Source: Geodermatophilus sabuli
Lineage (GTDB): Bacteria; Actinomycetota; Actinomycetes; Mycobacteriales; Geodermatophilaceae
NCBI RefSeq assembly: GCF_010686765.1
Contig: NZ_JAAGWF010000007.1
Coordinates: forward strand, 62,001-126,000
Direction of reading: 5' to 3'
Length of the DNA: 64,000 nucleotides
Part shown: in pieces, positions 25,738 to 34,050 of the stretch
How positions within the stretch are numbered: the stretch's first letter is position 1
How the letters are laid out: each line of letters starts with the position of its first letter
Translations under genes and position numbers: made by a program
Notes under the pieces: model-generated
What the model was told of the DNA's origin: nothing
What the model saw: the letters and a program-made list of their open reading frames with translations, nothing else
Databases searched by the model: none

Positions 25738-25770
25738 GTGACCGCCGGGCCACCCGGGCCCGGCGGTCAC
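25738..25770 (+). terminator. hairpin terminator
   Basis: GTGACCGCCGGGCC pairs with GGGCCCGGCGGTCAC around ACCC, 19 bases after the preceding stop codon. Confidence 0.75.
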
Positions 25771-25865
25771 TCCTGCCCGCGGTGCCCGCCCCGTCGACCG
25801 GGGAGCGGACTCCTCCACGGCGGGCTCCGCACCGCCCGGCGGGGCAGCGGGATCAGGGGCGCGGT

Positions 25866-25871
25866 TAGTGT
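25866..25871 (+). promoter_or_regulatory. -10 element of a leaderless promoter (TAGTGT)
   Basis: TAGTGT ends six bases before GTG 25878; no Shine-Dalgarno intervenes. Confidence 0.55.
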
Positions 25872-25877
25872 CGGGAC

Positions 25878-27188
25878 GTGACAGCAGCTGGGGCCGACCT
25901 CACCCTCCGGCACCCGGTGCAGCGTTTCCGACTGGAGAACGGCCTGCGGGTCGTCCTGGCACCCGACCGCAGCGTGCCGGTGGTCGCGGTGACCGTCTCC
26001 TACGACGTCGGGATGCGCAACGAGCCCCAGGGCCGCACCGGATTCGCCCACCTCTTCGAACACATGATGTTCCAGGGCTCGGCCAACGTGCCGAAGATGG
26101 AGCACGCCCGCCTGGTGCAGGCCGCGGGCGGCACGTTCAACGGCTCGACCCACCAGGACTACACCAACTACTACGAGGCGCTCCCCGCCGAGGCGCTCGA
26201 GCGGGCCCTGTTCCTCGAGGCCGACCGCATGGCGGCGCCGGCCATCACCCCGGAGAACCTCCGCAACCAGATCGACGTGGTCAAGGAGGAGATCCGGGTC
26301 AACGTGCTCAACCGGCCCTACGGCGCCTTCCCGTGGTTGCAGCTGCCGCAGATCGCCTTCGAGAGCTTCGCGAACACCCACGACGGCTACGGGTCCTTCG
26401 TCGACCTGGAGTCCTCCACGGTCGACGACGCGCTGGACTTCTTCCACCGCTACTACGCCCCGGGCAACGCCGTCCTCTGCCTCGGTGGTGACCTCGACGT
26501 CGAGGAGACCGAGCGGCTGGTCCGCCGCTGGTTCGGCCCCATCGAGGCCCGCGACGTGCCGCCCACCCCACCGACCGGCGAGCCGTCGCCGACCGCCGCC
26601 CGGTCCGGCGTCGAGGAGGACCGGCTGGCCCCGGCCCCCGCCGTGGCGATCGGCTGGCGGGTGCCCGACCCGGTCGGGGACCTCGACACCTACCTCGGCA
26701 CCGTGCTGCTGGCCGAGCTGCTCAGCGAGGGCGACGCCTCCCGCCTGGAGCGCCGGCTGGTGCACGACGACCAGCTCGCCGTGGCGCAGAGCAGCTACGT
26801 CGGGCTCTTCGGCGACCCGTTCGACGTCCGGGACGCCACGCTGCTGACCACCCAGGTGCACCATCCGGCCGCGGTGAGCGCCGAGCAGGTCCTCACCGCG
26901 GTGCACGAGGAGGTGGCGCGGATCGCGGCGGACGGCGTCGGCGCCGCCGAGCTGGCCCGCGTGCAGGCCCGCACCGAGGCGCAGCTGCTGCGCCAGGCCG
27001 ACTCCGTGCTCGGCCGCACCCTCGCCTTCGCCACGGCCGAGCTGATCCACGGCCGCGCCGAACTGGCCGGCGAGCTGGCCGCCCGGCTGGCGTCGGTCAC
27101 CCCGGAGCAGGTGCAGGTCGCCGCGCGTGGCCTGGACCCCGGCACCGCCGCGGTGCTGGAGCTGCGGGCCACCGGAGGTGCTCGATGA
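25878..27188 (+). CDS. M16 metallopeptidase, catalytic subunit
   Basis: A 436-residue zinc peptidase of the mitochondrial-processing-peptidase/pitrilysin type. The inverted zinc motif HLFEH is at residues 58-62 in GRTGFAHLFEHMMFQG, and the third ligand Glu lies about 77 residues later in DVVKEEIRVN. The second half repeats the fold without the motif, as usual. It pairs with the next gene, which overlaps by ATGA and lacks HxxEH, giving an alpha/beta-type two-subunit enzyme. No signal peptide is seen, so it is probably cytosolic, degrading peptides or processing a small precursor. Confidence 0.92.
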   Translation: MTAAGADLTLRHPVQRFRLENGLRVVLAPDRSVPVVAVTVSYDVGMRNEPQGRTGFAHLFEHMMFQGSANVPKMEHARLVQAAGGTFNGSTHQDYTNYYEALPAEALERALFLEADRMAAPAITPENLRNQIDVVKEEIRVNVLNRPYGAFPWLQLPQIAFESFANTHDGYGSFVDLESSTVDDALDFFHRYYAPGNAVLCLGGDLDVEETERLVRRWFGPIEARDVPPTPPTGEPSPTAARSGVEEDRLAPAPAVAIGWRVPDPVGDLDTYLGTVLLAELLSEGDASRLERRLVHDDQLAVAQSSYVGLFGDPFDVRDATLLTTQVHHPAAVSAEQVLTAVHEEVARIAADGVGAAELARVQARTEAQLLRQADSVLGRTLAFATAELIHGRAELAGELAARLASVTPEQVQVAARGLDPGTAAVLELRATGGAR

Positions 27189-28555
27189 GCGCACCCGACC
27201 TGGGCCTGGTCCCCCCGCTCGGCGAACCGCGGCCCCAGCCGGAACTCGCCGTCACCGAGGCCACGCTGGCCACGGGGCTGCGGCTGGTCGTCGTCCCGCG
27301 CCCGGGCGTCCCGCTCGTCGAGCTGCGGCTGCGGGTGCCGTTCGCGGCCCCGACGGCCCGCGCTGCCGCGCAGCACGCCGCCCGCGCCTCGGTGCTCTCC
27401 GGTGCCGTGCTGCTGGGCACGACCGCGCACGACGCCACGGGCATCGCGCAGGCACTGCAGACCCACGGCGGCGAGCTGTCGGTCTCCGCCGACCCGGACC
27501 GCCTGCTGTTCGCGACCACGCTGCTGGCCGAGGGGCTCGCCCCGGTCCTCGGCGTGCTCGCCGAGGTGCTCACCAGCGCCACCTACCCGGCCGACCTCGT
27601 GGAGGGCGAGCGGGCCCGCGTCGCCGAACGGATCTCGATAGCCCGCTCGCAGCCGGGCGTCATCGCGCGCACCGCGCTGGCCGCGCGCCGCTACGGCACG
27701 CACCCCTACGCCGAGCAGCTGCCCAGCCCCGAACTGGTCGGCGGCGTGCGCGGGCAGGCGCTGCGCAAGCTGCACCGCGACCGGGTGCTGCCCGCCGGGA
27801 GCACCCTCGTCCTCGTCGGTGACCTGGACCCCGCCGCCGCCGTCGACGCGGCCGCGGCGGCGCTGGGCGGCTGGACGGGGGAGGGCACGGCGATCGCCGC
27901 GCCGCCGGCCCCGCAGCTGGCACCGGGGCACCTGGAGGTGGTCGACCGGCCCGGGGCCGTGCAGTCCAACCTCCGCCTCGGCGGGCCGGCCCCCGCCCGC
28001 ACCGACCCCGACCTCCCCGCGGTCCGGCTGGCCAACATGGTCTACGGCGGCTACTTCTCCTCCCGGCTGGTGGAGAACATCCGCGAGCGGCGCGGCTACA
28101 GCTACAGCCCGCGCAGCTCGGTCGACCACCTGGCGGCCGCGTCGTCCTTCCTCGTGGAGGCCGACGTCGCGACCGAGGTCACCGCACCGGCCCTCCTGGA
28201 GACCTGGTACGAGCTGGGCCGGATGGCGCTGGTGCCGGTCGGGGCCGACGAGCTCGACGCCGCCCGCCGCTACGTCCTGGGCAGCATGGCGCTGTCCACC
28301 GCCACGCACGCCGGGCTGGCCAGCACGCTGTCCGCGCTGGTCGGCGCCGGGCTGCCACCGGGCTGGCTGACCGAGCACCAGCGCGCGCTGGCCGGGGTCA
28401 CCGTCGACGAGGTGCAGGCCGCCGCCCGGCGTTACCTGCAGCCGGCGGGGCTGACCGCCGTCGTGGTCGGGGACGCCGAACGGGTGACCGGGCCGCTCCG
28501 CGCGCTCGGTCCCGTCGACGTCACCGCCAGCGCGGCCGCGACGGGGCCGGCGTGA
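27185..28555 (+). CDS. M16-family non-catalytic partner subunit
   Basis: A 456-residue homologue of the preceding peptidase. At the position of HxxEH the sequence is AAAQHAARASVLSG, so zinc cannot be bound. It keeps the C-terminal Arg/Tyr pair that completes the active site of its partner (SSRLVENIRERRGYSYSPRSS). This is the known arrangement of two-subunit bacterial M16B proteases, in which the inactive subunit supplies substrate-binding residues. The start overlaps the catalytic gene's stop (ATGA), and nudC overlaps its own stop (GTGA), so the three genes are translationally coupled. Confidence 0.9.
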   Translation: MSAPDLGLVPPLGEPRPQPELAVTEATLATGLRLVVVPRPGVPLVELRLRVPFAAPTARAAAQHAARASVLSGAVLLGTTAHDATGIAQALQTHGGELSVSADPDRLLFATTLLAEGLAPVLGVLAEVLTSATYPADLVEGERARVAERISIARSQPGVIARTALAARRYGTHPYAEQLPSPELVGGVRGQALRKLHRDRVLPAGSTLVLVGDLDPAAAVDAAAAALGGWTGEGTAIAAPPAPQLAPGHLEVVDRPGAVQSNLRLGGPAPARTDPDLPAVRLANMVYGGYFSSRLVENIRERRGYSYSPRSSVDHLAAASSFLVEADVATEVTAPALLETWYELGRMALVPVGADELDAARRYVLGSMALSTATHAGLASTLSALVGAGLPPGWLTEHQRALAGVTVDEVQAAARRYLQPAGLTAVVVGDAERVTGPLRALGPVDVTASAAATGPA

Positions 28556-29517
28556 GCGTCCCGGCCGGCGGCAGCACCCCGGCCGACAACCCGCCGCCCG
28601 ACACGAGCCCGCCGGTCGCCTGGCCGGAGAGCTCGCCGTCCGGACCGGGTCCGGTCCCCGTGCTGTCGCGCTCGGCGCACGACCGCAGCCACCTGGCCCG
28701 CCTGCTCCCCGACCCCACCGGGGGCCGCACGGTCCGGCTGCTCATCGTGGACGACCGCCGCGCGGTGCCGGTCGAGGAGGCCGAGGGCGGTCCCCGCCTG
28801 GTGTGGGAGGAGCGCGCGGAGCTGCCCGACGACGCGGTCTTCCTCGGCGAGGCCGACGGCGTCCCGTACGCCGCCGTGCTCGGGGAGCGGCGGCTGTCGG
28901 TCGGTGGGCGGCCGGTGGACACCTGGGCCGGGTTGCGCGAGGTGGGCGCCGACCTCGGCGATCTCGACGCCGGCCTCCTGGCCCAGGCGATCGGCATCAT
29001 CGAGTGGCACGAGCGACACCGGTTCAGCCCGCTGTCCGGCGCCCCGACGACGGTCGAGCGGGCCGGCTGGGTCCGGCGGGACCCGGAGACCGGCGCCGAG
29101 CTCTTCCCCCGCACCGACCCGGCGGTGATCATGCTGGTCCACGACGGCGGCGACCGCTGCGTCCTGGGCCGGCAGGCGGTCTGGCCGCCGGGCCGCTTCT
29201 CGATCCTCGCCGGGTTCGTCGAGCCGGGGGAGTCGGCCGAGGGCGCGGTGGCCCGCGAGGTCGCCGAGGAGGTGGGCCTCACGGTCACCGACATCCGCTA
29301 CGTGGGCAGCCAGCCCTGGCCCTTCCCGCAGTCGCTCATGCTCGGGTACACCGCCCGGGTGGTCGGTGATCCGACGCTGCGCCTGGACCCGACCGAGATC
29401 GAGGAGGCCCGCTGGTTCACCCGCGAGGAGCTGCGCTCCGGCACGGGCCCCCGGGCGCTGCCGCCGGCGGTCTCGATCGCGCGGCACATCATCGACCGCT
29501 GGCTGGCCGGCGACTGA
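28552..29517 (+). CDS. nudC: NudC-type NAD(H) pyrophosphatase without zinc ribbon
   Basis: A 321-residue Nudix hydrolase matching Rv3199c. The Nudix box is intact (GFVEPGES then REVAEEVGL, about 222-244), and the NADH signature SQPWPFPQS lies near 254. The four zinc-ribbon cysteines that normally precede the Nudix domain are absent: the region reads RFSPLSGAPT and RRDPETGAELFPRTDP, where NudC has CxxCG twice. The first 35 residues are Pro/Ser-rich and probably disordered. Activity expected: NADH to NMNH plus AMP, and possibly removal of NAD caps from RNA. It overlaps the M16 partner by GTGA and ends in repeat copy D. Confidence 0.92.
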   Translation: MSVPAGGSTPADNPPPDTSPPVAWPESSPSGPGPVPVLSRSAHDRSHLARLLPDPTGGRTVRLLIVDDRRAVPVEEAEGGPRLVWEERAELPDDAVFLGEADGVPYAAVLGERRLSVGGRPVDTWAGLREVGADLGDLDAGLLAQAIGIIEWHERHRFSPLSGAPTTVERAGWVRRDPETGAELFPRTDPAVIMLVHDGGDRCVLGRQAVWPPGRFSILAGFVEPGESAEGAVAREVAEEVGLTVTDIRYVGSQPWPFPQSLMLGYTARVVGDPTLRLDPTEIEEARWFTREELRSGTGPRALPPAVSIARHIIDRWLAGD

Positions 29518-29583
29518 AGAGGAGGACCCACCTGCCCCCCACCACCCGCCCGCTCGCGGCGGGCCCCTGCAGGCGGGCCTTCA
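29515..29583. repeat. stop-codon palindromic repeat, copy D (convergent)
   Basis: nudC ends TGAAGAGGAGGACCCACC; the core CCGCTCGCGGCGGGCCCCTGCAG follows, and TTCAGC at the other end holds the stop of the uridine-kinase-like gene. CCCGCC/GGCGGG stems are present. Confidence 0.68.
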
Positions 29584-30231
29584 GCTGAAGCGACCCTGCA
29601 GCAGCAGTGCGGGGTGGTCGGGGGAGTCGGCCAGGACGACGGCGTCGGCCAGCGACGTCGGGTCCACCTCCGCGTCGTAGCGGTCGAAGGCAGGCAGCTC
29701 CCAGGCCTGCTCGGCAGGGGTGCGCCGGCGTCGCGCGGCCGCGGCGACCCGCAGGTGGACGACGACGTCGAACGCCAGCCCGAGACCCTGCAGCAGCGGG
29801 CCCGCGACCAGCAACACTCCGCCCGGCGGCATCGGGCGCGGGCGGGCGCGGGCGGCCCGGTCGCGGACGACGTCCCAGAGCACGGGCAGGTAGTCGCCGG
29901 AGCCACCGGGCCCCAGCGGGTCGAGGACCTCCCGCGCCAGCGCTCCGGCATCGAGCCAGTCGGTGTAGCGCGCGTCGGGGTCGGTGCGGCCGTGCTCCAG
30001 CCGCAGCGATGCCGGGCGGAGGAAGCCGGCCGCCGGGACGACGACGGCGGGGCGGCCGAGGACCGGTAACCGGTCGGCCACCGCGGCGGCGAGGTCGGCG
30101 GGGGCGGCGACGTCCGGCCCGTCGACGGCGACCCGGAGCGCGACGGCCCCGGCAGGGCACTCCGCACCGGCCAGCAGGCCGGCGAGCCGGTCGGCGAGCG
30201 CCTCGGGCGTCAGCGGCTCCGGACGGCTCAG
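29581..30231 (-). CDS. uridine-kinase-like protein with degenerate P-loop
   Basis: A 216-residue homologue of actinobacterial uridine kinases. The fold landmarks are kept (LRVAVDGPDVAAP, RYTDWLDAGAL, GSGDYLPVLWDVVRDR, VLLVAGPLLQGLGLAFD, ELPAFDRYDAEVDP). At the Walker A site GPDGAGKT is replaced by GPDVAAPADL, with no lysine or Ser/Thr, so ATP binding is unlikely by the normal route. The start appears to be CTG 30231, which overlaps the ANTAR gene stop as CTGA, seven bases after GGAGG; no ATG or GTG lies nearby in frame. It may be a non-catalytic relic or a regulatory protein. Confidence 0.78.
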   Translation of the reverse strand: MSRPEPLTPEALADRLAGLLAGAECPAGAVALRVAVDGPDVAAPADLAAAVADRLPVLGRPAVVVPAAGFLRPASLRLEHGRTDPDARYTDWLDAGALAREVLDPLGPGGSGDYLPVLWDVVRDRAARARPRPMPPGGVLLVAGPLLQGLGLAFDVVVHLRVAAAARRRRTPAEQAWELPAFDRYDAEVDPTSLADAVVLADSPDHPALLLQGRFS

Positions 30232-30860
30232 GACCGGCCCTCCACGGCCGCCCGCCGGTCGGTGCGGGCGCGGGTGCGGACGTCGGCGGACGCGGCCGGC
30301 CGAGGCGCTGCCGGCCGGGGCGGGGCCGGCCGGGGCGCGGGCGGGCGCGGCAGGTCCGTGGCGACCGGGTCCTGGGTCACCTCGAGGCTGTCGAGCACCT
30401 CGTGGGCCAGCTCCGGCACGGGACGCCCCTGCGAGCGTGCCTCCCCGCGCAGCAGCTCGAAGGCGCACCGCGGCGTGGTGCCGTGCCGCTCGGCGAGCAC
30501 GCCGATCGCCCGCTCGGTGGCCACGCGGGCGGCCAGGGCGTGCTCCAGCTGGGCGACGGTGCGCTCGAGCGCGGCCAGCCGCGCGTCGCGCGGATCGGCG
30601 GCTGGATGGTCGTCCGGGGCCGGTCCGCGGGCGGCGCGCCGCGCGGTGCGGTCGGGCTCGACCAGGGTGCCGAGCTCCGCGGCGACGAGGTCGGCGAGGG
30701 TCATCCCCTCGACCAGGTCGCCGACGTCCTCCGCCCGGCCGGGAGAGAGCACCGACCAGCCGCGGCCGGTGCGGACCACCAGCACCGACGGCTCGTCCGA
30801 CGGGAGCGGATCGTCAGCGCAGGCGGCCGCGGAGGCTGCGTGCTCGACGCTCGAGCTCAC
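30228..30860 (-). CDS. ANTAR-domain RNA-binding regulator
   Basis: A 210-residue protein. The middle (about 110-165) is an ANTAR domain: a coiled-coil lead-in (LAALERTVAQLEHALAARV) then ATERAIGVLAERHGTTPRCAFELLR, with the conserved A..xxGxLxxR..... pattern that binds dual-hexaloop RNA antiterminators. The N-terminal 80 residues contain VLVVRTGRGWSVLSPG, which is not an obvious receiver or GAF domain. The C-terminus is Pro/Arg/Ala-rich. It likely controls transcription termination of unknown RNAs. A GTCACGG/CCGTGAC inverted repeat lies upstream at 30921-30937. The next gene starts within its stop codon. Confidence 0.82.
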   Translation of the reverse strand: MSSSVEHAASAAACADDPLPSDEPSVLVVRTGRGWSVLSPGRAEDVGDLVEGMTLADLVAAELGTLVEPDRTARRAARGPAPDDHPAADPRDARLAALERTVAQLEHALAARVATERAIGVLAERHGTTPRCAFELLRGEARSQGRPVPELAHEVLDSLEVTQDPVATDLPRPPAPRPAPPRPAAPRPAASADVRTRARTDRRAAVEGRS

Positions 30861-31028
30861 GACGAGGGCCTCCGTGCGCGGTCAGCCCGGCCCGGGTGGC
30901 CGGGACGTGGGAGGGCCGCGGTCACGGCCTCCGTGACACCGATCATGCCCTCTCGCCGGAGAGGGTGGGCGGAGCACTCGCCGTCGACGGTCGCCCACGG
31001 CCCGCTGGGGCGGGGCCGGCGTGCGGTG

Positions 31029-31292
31029 TCAGGCGCCCTGCGCCTGGACCAGTTGGGCCTTGACCTGGTCGATGCTCGGGTTGGTCAGCGCACTGCCGTC
31101 GGCGAAGACGAGGGTGGGGACGGTGCGGTTCCCACCGTTGGCCTGCATCACGACGCCGGCCGCGGCGTCGTCGCGCTCGATGTCGACCTCGGCGAACTCG
31201 ATGCCCTCCCGCTGCATGAGCTTCTTCAGCCGCACGCAGTAGCCGCACCAGGTGGTGGTGTACATGGTCACGGCGGCGGTGGCAGCGCTCAT
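31029..31292 (-). CDS. mrx1: mycoredoxin-type glutaredoxin (CGYC)
   Basis: An 87-residue thioredoxin-fold protein. The active site TTWCGYCVRL puts cysteines at 16 and 19, the cis-proline motif is RTVPTLVF, and the C-terminal GSALTNPS loop is typical. The CGYC motif and size match mycoredoxin-1 (Rv3198A), which reduces protein-mycothiol mixed disulphides. The ATG start follows GGAGG by nine bases. It is divergent from uvrD2 with 150 bases between the starts. Confidence 0.93.
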   Translation of the reverse strand: MSAATAAVTMYTTTWCGYCVRLKKLMQREGIEFAEVDIERDDAAAGVVMQANGGNRTVPTLVFADGSALTNPSIDQVKAQLVQAQGA

Positions 31293-31442
31293 CGAGGGGA
31301 TCCTCCGGTCTCTCGCGTCCTGGTGGCCGGAGCTCCGGCCACCAGGACAGGGCAACGCCGCGCCCCTGGGGATGCTTCCCCCGCCCGTCCCCGGCGGCTG
31401 GGAGGATGGGGACTGGCCGACGGGGTGGGAGACGGGGAGTCG

Positions 31443-33467
31443 ATGACGCAGATCGCCGGTGCGCCGGGTCGCGTCCGCGGAACGGGTGCCGAAGCGGTGC
31501 TCGCGCAGCTGGACGACGAGCAGCGGGCCGCCGCCCAGGCGGTGTCCGGTCCGGTGTGCATCCTCGCCGGTGCCGGCACGGGCAAGACCCGCACCATCAC
31601 CCACCGGATCGCCTACGGCGTGCACACCGGCGCTTTCGTCCCCGAGCAGGTCCTGGCGGTGACGTTCACCGCGCGCGCCGCGGGCGAGCTGCGCTCGCGG
31701 CTGGCCGCCCTCGGTGTGGGCGGGGTGCAGGCACGGACCTTCCACGCCGCGGCGATGCGCCAGCTGCGGTACTTCGCCCCGCGGGTGCTGGGCGGCCCGA
31801 TGCCGGGCCTGGTGGAGAACAAGCTGCGGCTGGTGGCCACCGCCGCCTCCCGGGCCCGGCTGTCCACCGACCGCACCAGCCTCCGGGACCTCGCCAGCGA
31901 GATCGAGTGGGCCAAGACCACCCTGGCGACGCCAGAGGACTACCCGGACCGGGCGAAGGCCGCCGGGCGGGAGCCGCCCTTCGAGCCCGCCGCCGTCGCG
32001 CAGGTCTACGCCAGCTACGAGTCGGCGAAGCAGCGCGACGGCGCGCTGGACTTCGAGGACCTCCTGCTGGTCACCGCCTACGCCCTCGAGGAGCACGACC
32101 AGGTGTCCCGCGAGGTCCGGGCGCAGTACCGGCACTTCGTCGTCGACGAGTACCAGGACGTCAACCCGCTGCAGCAGCGGCTGCTCGACGCGTGGCTGGG
32201 TGGCCGGGCCGACGTGTGCGTCGTCGGCGACCCCAACCAGACCATCTACTCGTTCACCGGCGCCGACCCCGACTACCTGCTCGGGTTCGCCGACCGTTAC
32301 ACCGACGCCGAGGTGGTCAAGCTCGAGCGCGACTACCGGTCCACCCCCCAGGTGGTCGCCCTGGCCAACAAGCTGATCGGCCAGGCCCCACGGCGCAAGG
32401 GCCTGCCCGGCCTGCGGCTGCTCGGCCAGCGTGCCGAGGGCCCGGCGCCCCGGTTCGCGGAGCACCCCGACGAGCCCGCCGAGGCCGCCGCGGTGGCGGC
32501 GGCCTGCCGGGCGCTGGTCGACGCCGGGACGCCGGCGGCCGAGATCGCCGTCCTGTTCCGGATCAACGCCCAGTCCCAGGTCTACGAGTCGGCGCTGGCC
32601 GACGTCGGCGTGCCCTACGTGCTCCGGGGCGGTGAGCGCTTCTTCGAGCGGCCCGAGGTCCGGGAGGCGGTGCTGCTGCTGCGGGGCGCCGCCGCCGGGG
32701 GCTCCGAGCCCGGCGCGCTGGTCCCGGCCGTGCGCGACGTGCTGGCCTCCACCGGCTGGGTCGAGCACCGGCCACCGCCCGGCGGGGCCGCCCGCGACCG
32801 CTGGCAGTCCCTCGCCGCCCTGGTCGACCTCGCCGTCGACCTGGTTGCCGAGGACGCGACGATCGACATCGCGGGCTTCGTGGCCCACCTCGCGGCGCGG
32901 GCCGACGCCCAGCACGCGCCCACCGTGCAGGGGGTCACGCTGGCCTCGATGCACGCCGCCAAGGGCCTGGAGTGGGACGCCGTCTTCGTGGTCGGCCTGG
33001 TCGACGGCGTCCTGCCGATCGCCCAGTCGCTGTCCCGGCCCGAGGCGGTGGAGGAGGAGCGGCGGCTGCTGTACGTCGCGGTCACCCGCGCCCGGGAGCA
33101 GCTCACGCTCTCCTGGTCGCTGGCCCGCAATCCCGGTGGCCGCCGATCCCGACCGCGCAGCCGGTTCCTCACCGGGCTGGTCCCCGAGTCCACGCCGAGC
33201 GCCGCGCCACCGCCGCGCAAGGCGAAGAAGGTCAAGGTCGTGCTGGAGGGCGAGGCGGGGGAGCTGTTCGAGCGGCTCCGCGCGTGGCGGAGCGGGGCAG
33301 CGGCCGAGGCGTCCGTCCCGGCCTACGTCGTCTTCACCGACGCGACCCTGCAGGCCATCGCGGAGAGCCGGCCGGCCACCCTGCGCGAGCTGGCCGCCCT
33401 GCCCGGCATCGGGGCCCGCAAGCTGGAGCTCTACGGCGAGGACGTGCTGGCGACCGTCGGTCCCTGA
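31443..33467 (+). CDS. uvrD2: UvrD2 superfamily 1 DNA helicase without tetracysteine motif
   Basis: A 674-residue 3'-5' helicase matching Rv3198c (about 700 residues). Motifs: Walker A AGAGTGKTRTITHRI (about 42-49), VVDEYQDVNPLQ (about 236), GDPNQTIYSFTGADP, HAAKGLEWDAVFV and YVAVTRAREQL. The C-terminal HRDC domain is present (VYVVFTDATLQAIAES to KLELYGEDVLATV, about 620-674). The linker that in mycobacterial UvrD2 carries a four-cysteine motif is here PPPRKAKKVKVVLEGEAGEL, with no cysteine. ATG 31443 follows GGGGAG. It is the last gene before the whiB7 leader. Confidence 0.93.
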   Translation: MTQIAGAPGRVRGTGAEAVLAQLDDEQRAAAQAVSGPVCILAGAGTGKTRTITHRIAYGVHTGAFVPEQVLAVTFTARAAGELRSRLAALGVGGVQARTFHAAAMRQLRYFAPRVLGGPMPGLVENKLRLVATAASRARLSTDRTSLRDLASEIEWAKTTLATPEDYPDRAKAAGREPPFEPAAVAQVYASYESAKQRDGALDFEDLLLVTAYALEEHDQVSREVRAQYRHFVVDEYQDVNPLQQRLLDAWLGGRADVCVVGDPNQTIYSFTGADPDYLLGFADRYTDAEVVKLERDYRSTPQVVALANKLIGQAPRRKGLPGLRLLGQRAEGPAPRFAEHPDEPAEAAAVAAACRALVDAGTPAAEIAVLFRINAQSQVYESALADVGVPYVLRGGERFFERPEVREAVLLLRGAAAGGSEPGALVPAVRDVLASTGWVEHRPPPGGAARDRWQSLAALVDLAVDLVAEDATIDIAGFVAHLAARADAQHAPTVQGVTLASMHAAKGLEWDAVFVVGLVDGVLPIAQSLSRPEAVEEERRLLYVAVTRAREQLTLSWSLARNPGGRRSRPRSRFLTGLVPESTPSAAPPPRKAKKVKVVLEGEAGELFERLRAWRSGAAAEASVPAYVVFTDATLQAIAESRPATLRELAALPGIGARKLELYGEDVLATVGP

Positions 33468-33520
33468 CCGACCGCACGACGTCACGGCAGGGCGAGTGAG
33501 TGCGGTCACGGGGAACGGCC

Positions 33521-33562
33521 GGATTTAATGCGTTGACCCCCTCCGCGGGCGCGTCCTACTGT
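33521..33562 (+). promoter_or_regulatory. whiB7 promoter with AT-rich WhiB7 site
   Basis: ATTTAAT (33523-33529) lies three bases before a -35 TTGACC (33533-33538), followed by an 18-base spacer and a -10 TACTGT (33557-33562). WhiB7 is known to activate promoters with an AT-rich stretch just upstream of -35, including its own. This is one of the most AT-rich short stretches in the window. Confidence 0.72.
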
Positions 33563-33654
33563 CCATCTCGCGCGCTCGGAGCACCGCTTGCGAGCCGCAC
33601 CAGACCGAGACCGGCTCACCAGCCGCGATCCGACCCCGGAGAGGAGGGGACACC

Positions 33655-33912
33655 GTGATCACCACCACGTGGACCAGTGCCCCTGCCGGGGACTCCGGCA
33701 CGGGGCTCCTCGCCGCGCGTCCGGCCGATTGCGCCGCCGCCCGTCTCCGTGCGCTGCCGATCGTCGAGGTGTTCGGCATCGCGCCCACCCGCGTCCGGCT
33801 CGACGCCACCAGTGTGCCCGCCGCCGAGCAGTTCGGCGCCGTCCACCAGTCCAACCCCCAGAACGACGTCCCCACCCTCGGGATCCACTCCCCGGGGAGA
33901 CCGCTGAGCTGA
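33655..33912 (+). CDS. upstream ORF in the whiB7 leader (85 codons)
   Basis: GTG 33655 has an excellent GAGGAGGGG five bases upstream, and the frame ends at TGA 33910-33912. The product resembles no enzyme; it is rich in Ala, Pro, Arg and Thr, with two Arg-dense clusters. The stop codon sits in the loop of a perfect hairpin (GCTGAGC/GCTCAGC, 33903-33920), and an intrinsic terminator follows at 33932. Ribosome position on an upstream ORF is known to control read-through into whiB7/wblC in mycobacteria and Streptomyces. I infer the same role here; the peptide itself may be unimportant. Confidence 0.7.
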   Translation: MITTTWTSAPAGDSGTGLLAARPADCAAARLRALPIVEVFGIAPTRVRLDATSVPAAEQFGAVHQSNPQNDVPTLGIHSPGRPLS

Positions 33913-33920
33913 CGCTCAGC
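33903..33920 (+). promoter_or_regulatory. hairpin enclosing the upstream-ORF stop codon
   Basis: GCTGAGC and GCTCAGC pair perfectly around TGAC, which contains the TGA of the upstream ORF. A ribosome stalled or terminating there would unfold it and could shift folding of the downstream terminator. Confidence 0.6.
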
Positions 33921-33931
33921 TGGTCCTCCTC

Positions 33932-33975
33932 GAGGCCGCGGAACCCGAAACCCGGGTCCGCGGCCTCTCTCTTTG
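33932..33975 (+). terminator. intrinsic attenuator upstream of whiB7
   Basis: GAGGCCGCGGAACCC pairs with GGGTCCGCGGCCTC around a GAAACC-type loop, followed by TCTCTTTGT. This is a strong hairpin with a T-rich tail placed inside the leader, 76 bases before the whiB7 start; premature termination is the expected default. Confidence 0.82.
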
Positions 33976-34050
33976 TCGCGACACCCGGCCCCGACTCCCG
34001 GTCGGCGGGTCCCCGCCGGTCGTAGACGACGAGTACGAGGAGGAGCGGCA

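Noticed and set aside
33973-34050. An N-terminal extension of WhiB7 starting at ATG or GTG upstream of 34051
   Set aside because: The extension overlaps the attenuator tail and is Arg/Gly/Pro-rich; GTG 34051 has an ideal GAGGAGGAG and gives the expected WhiB7 length.
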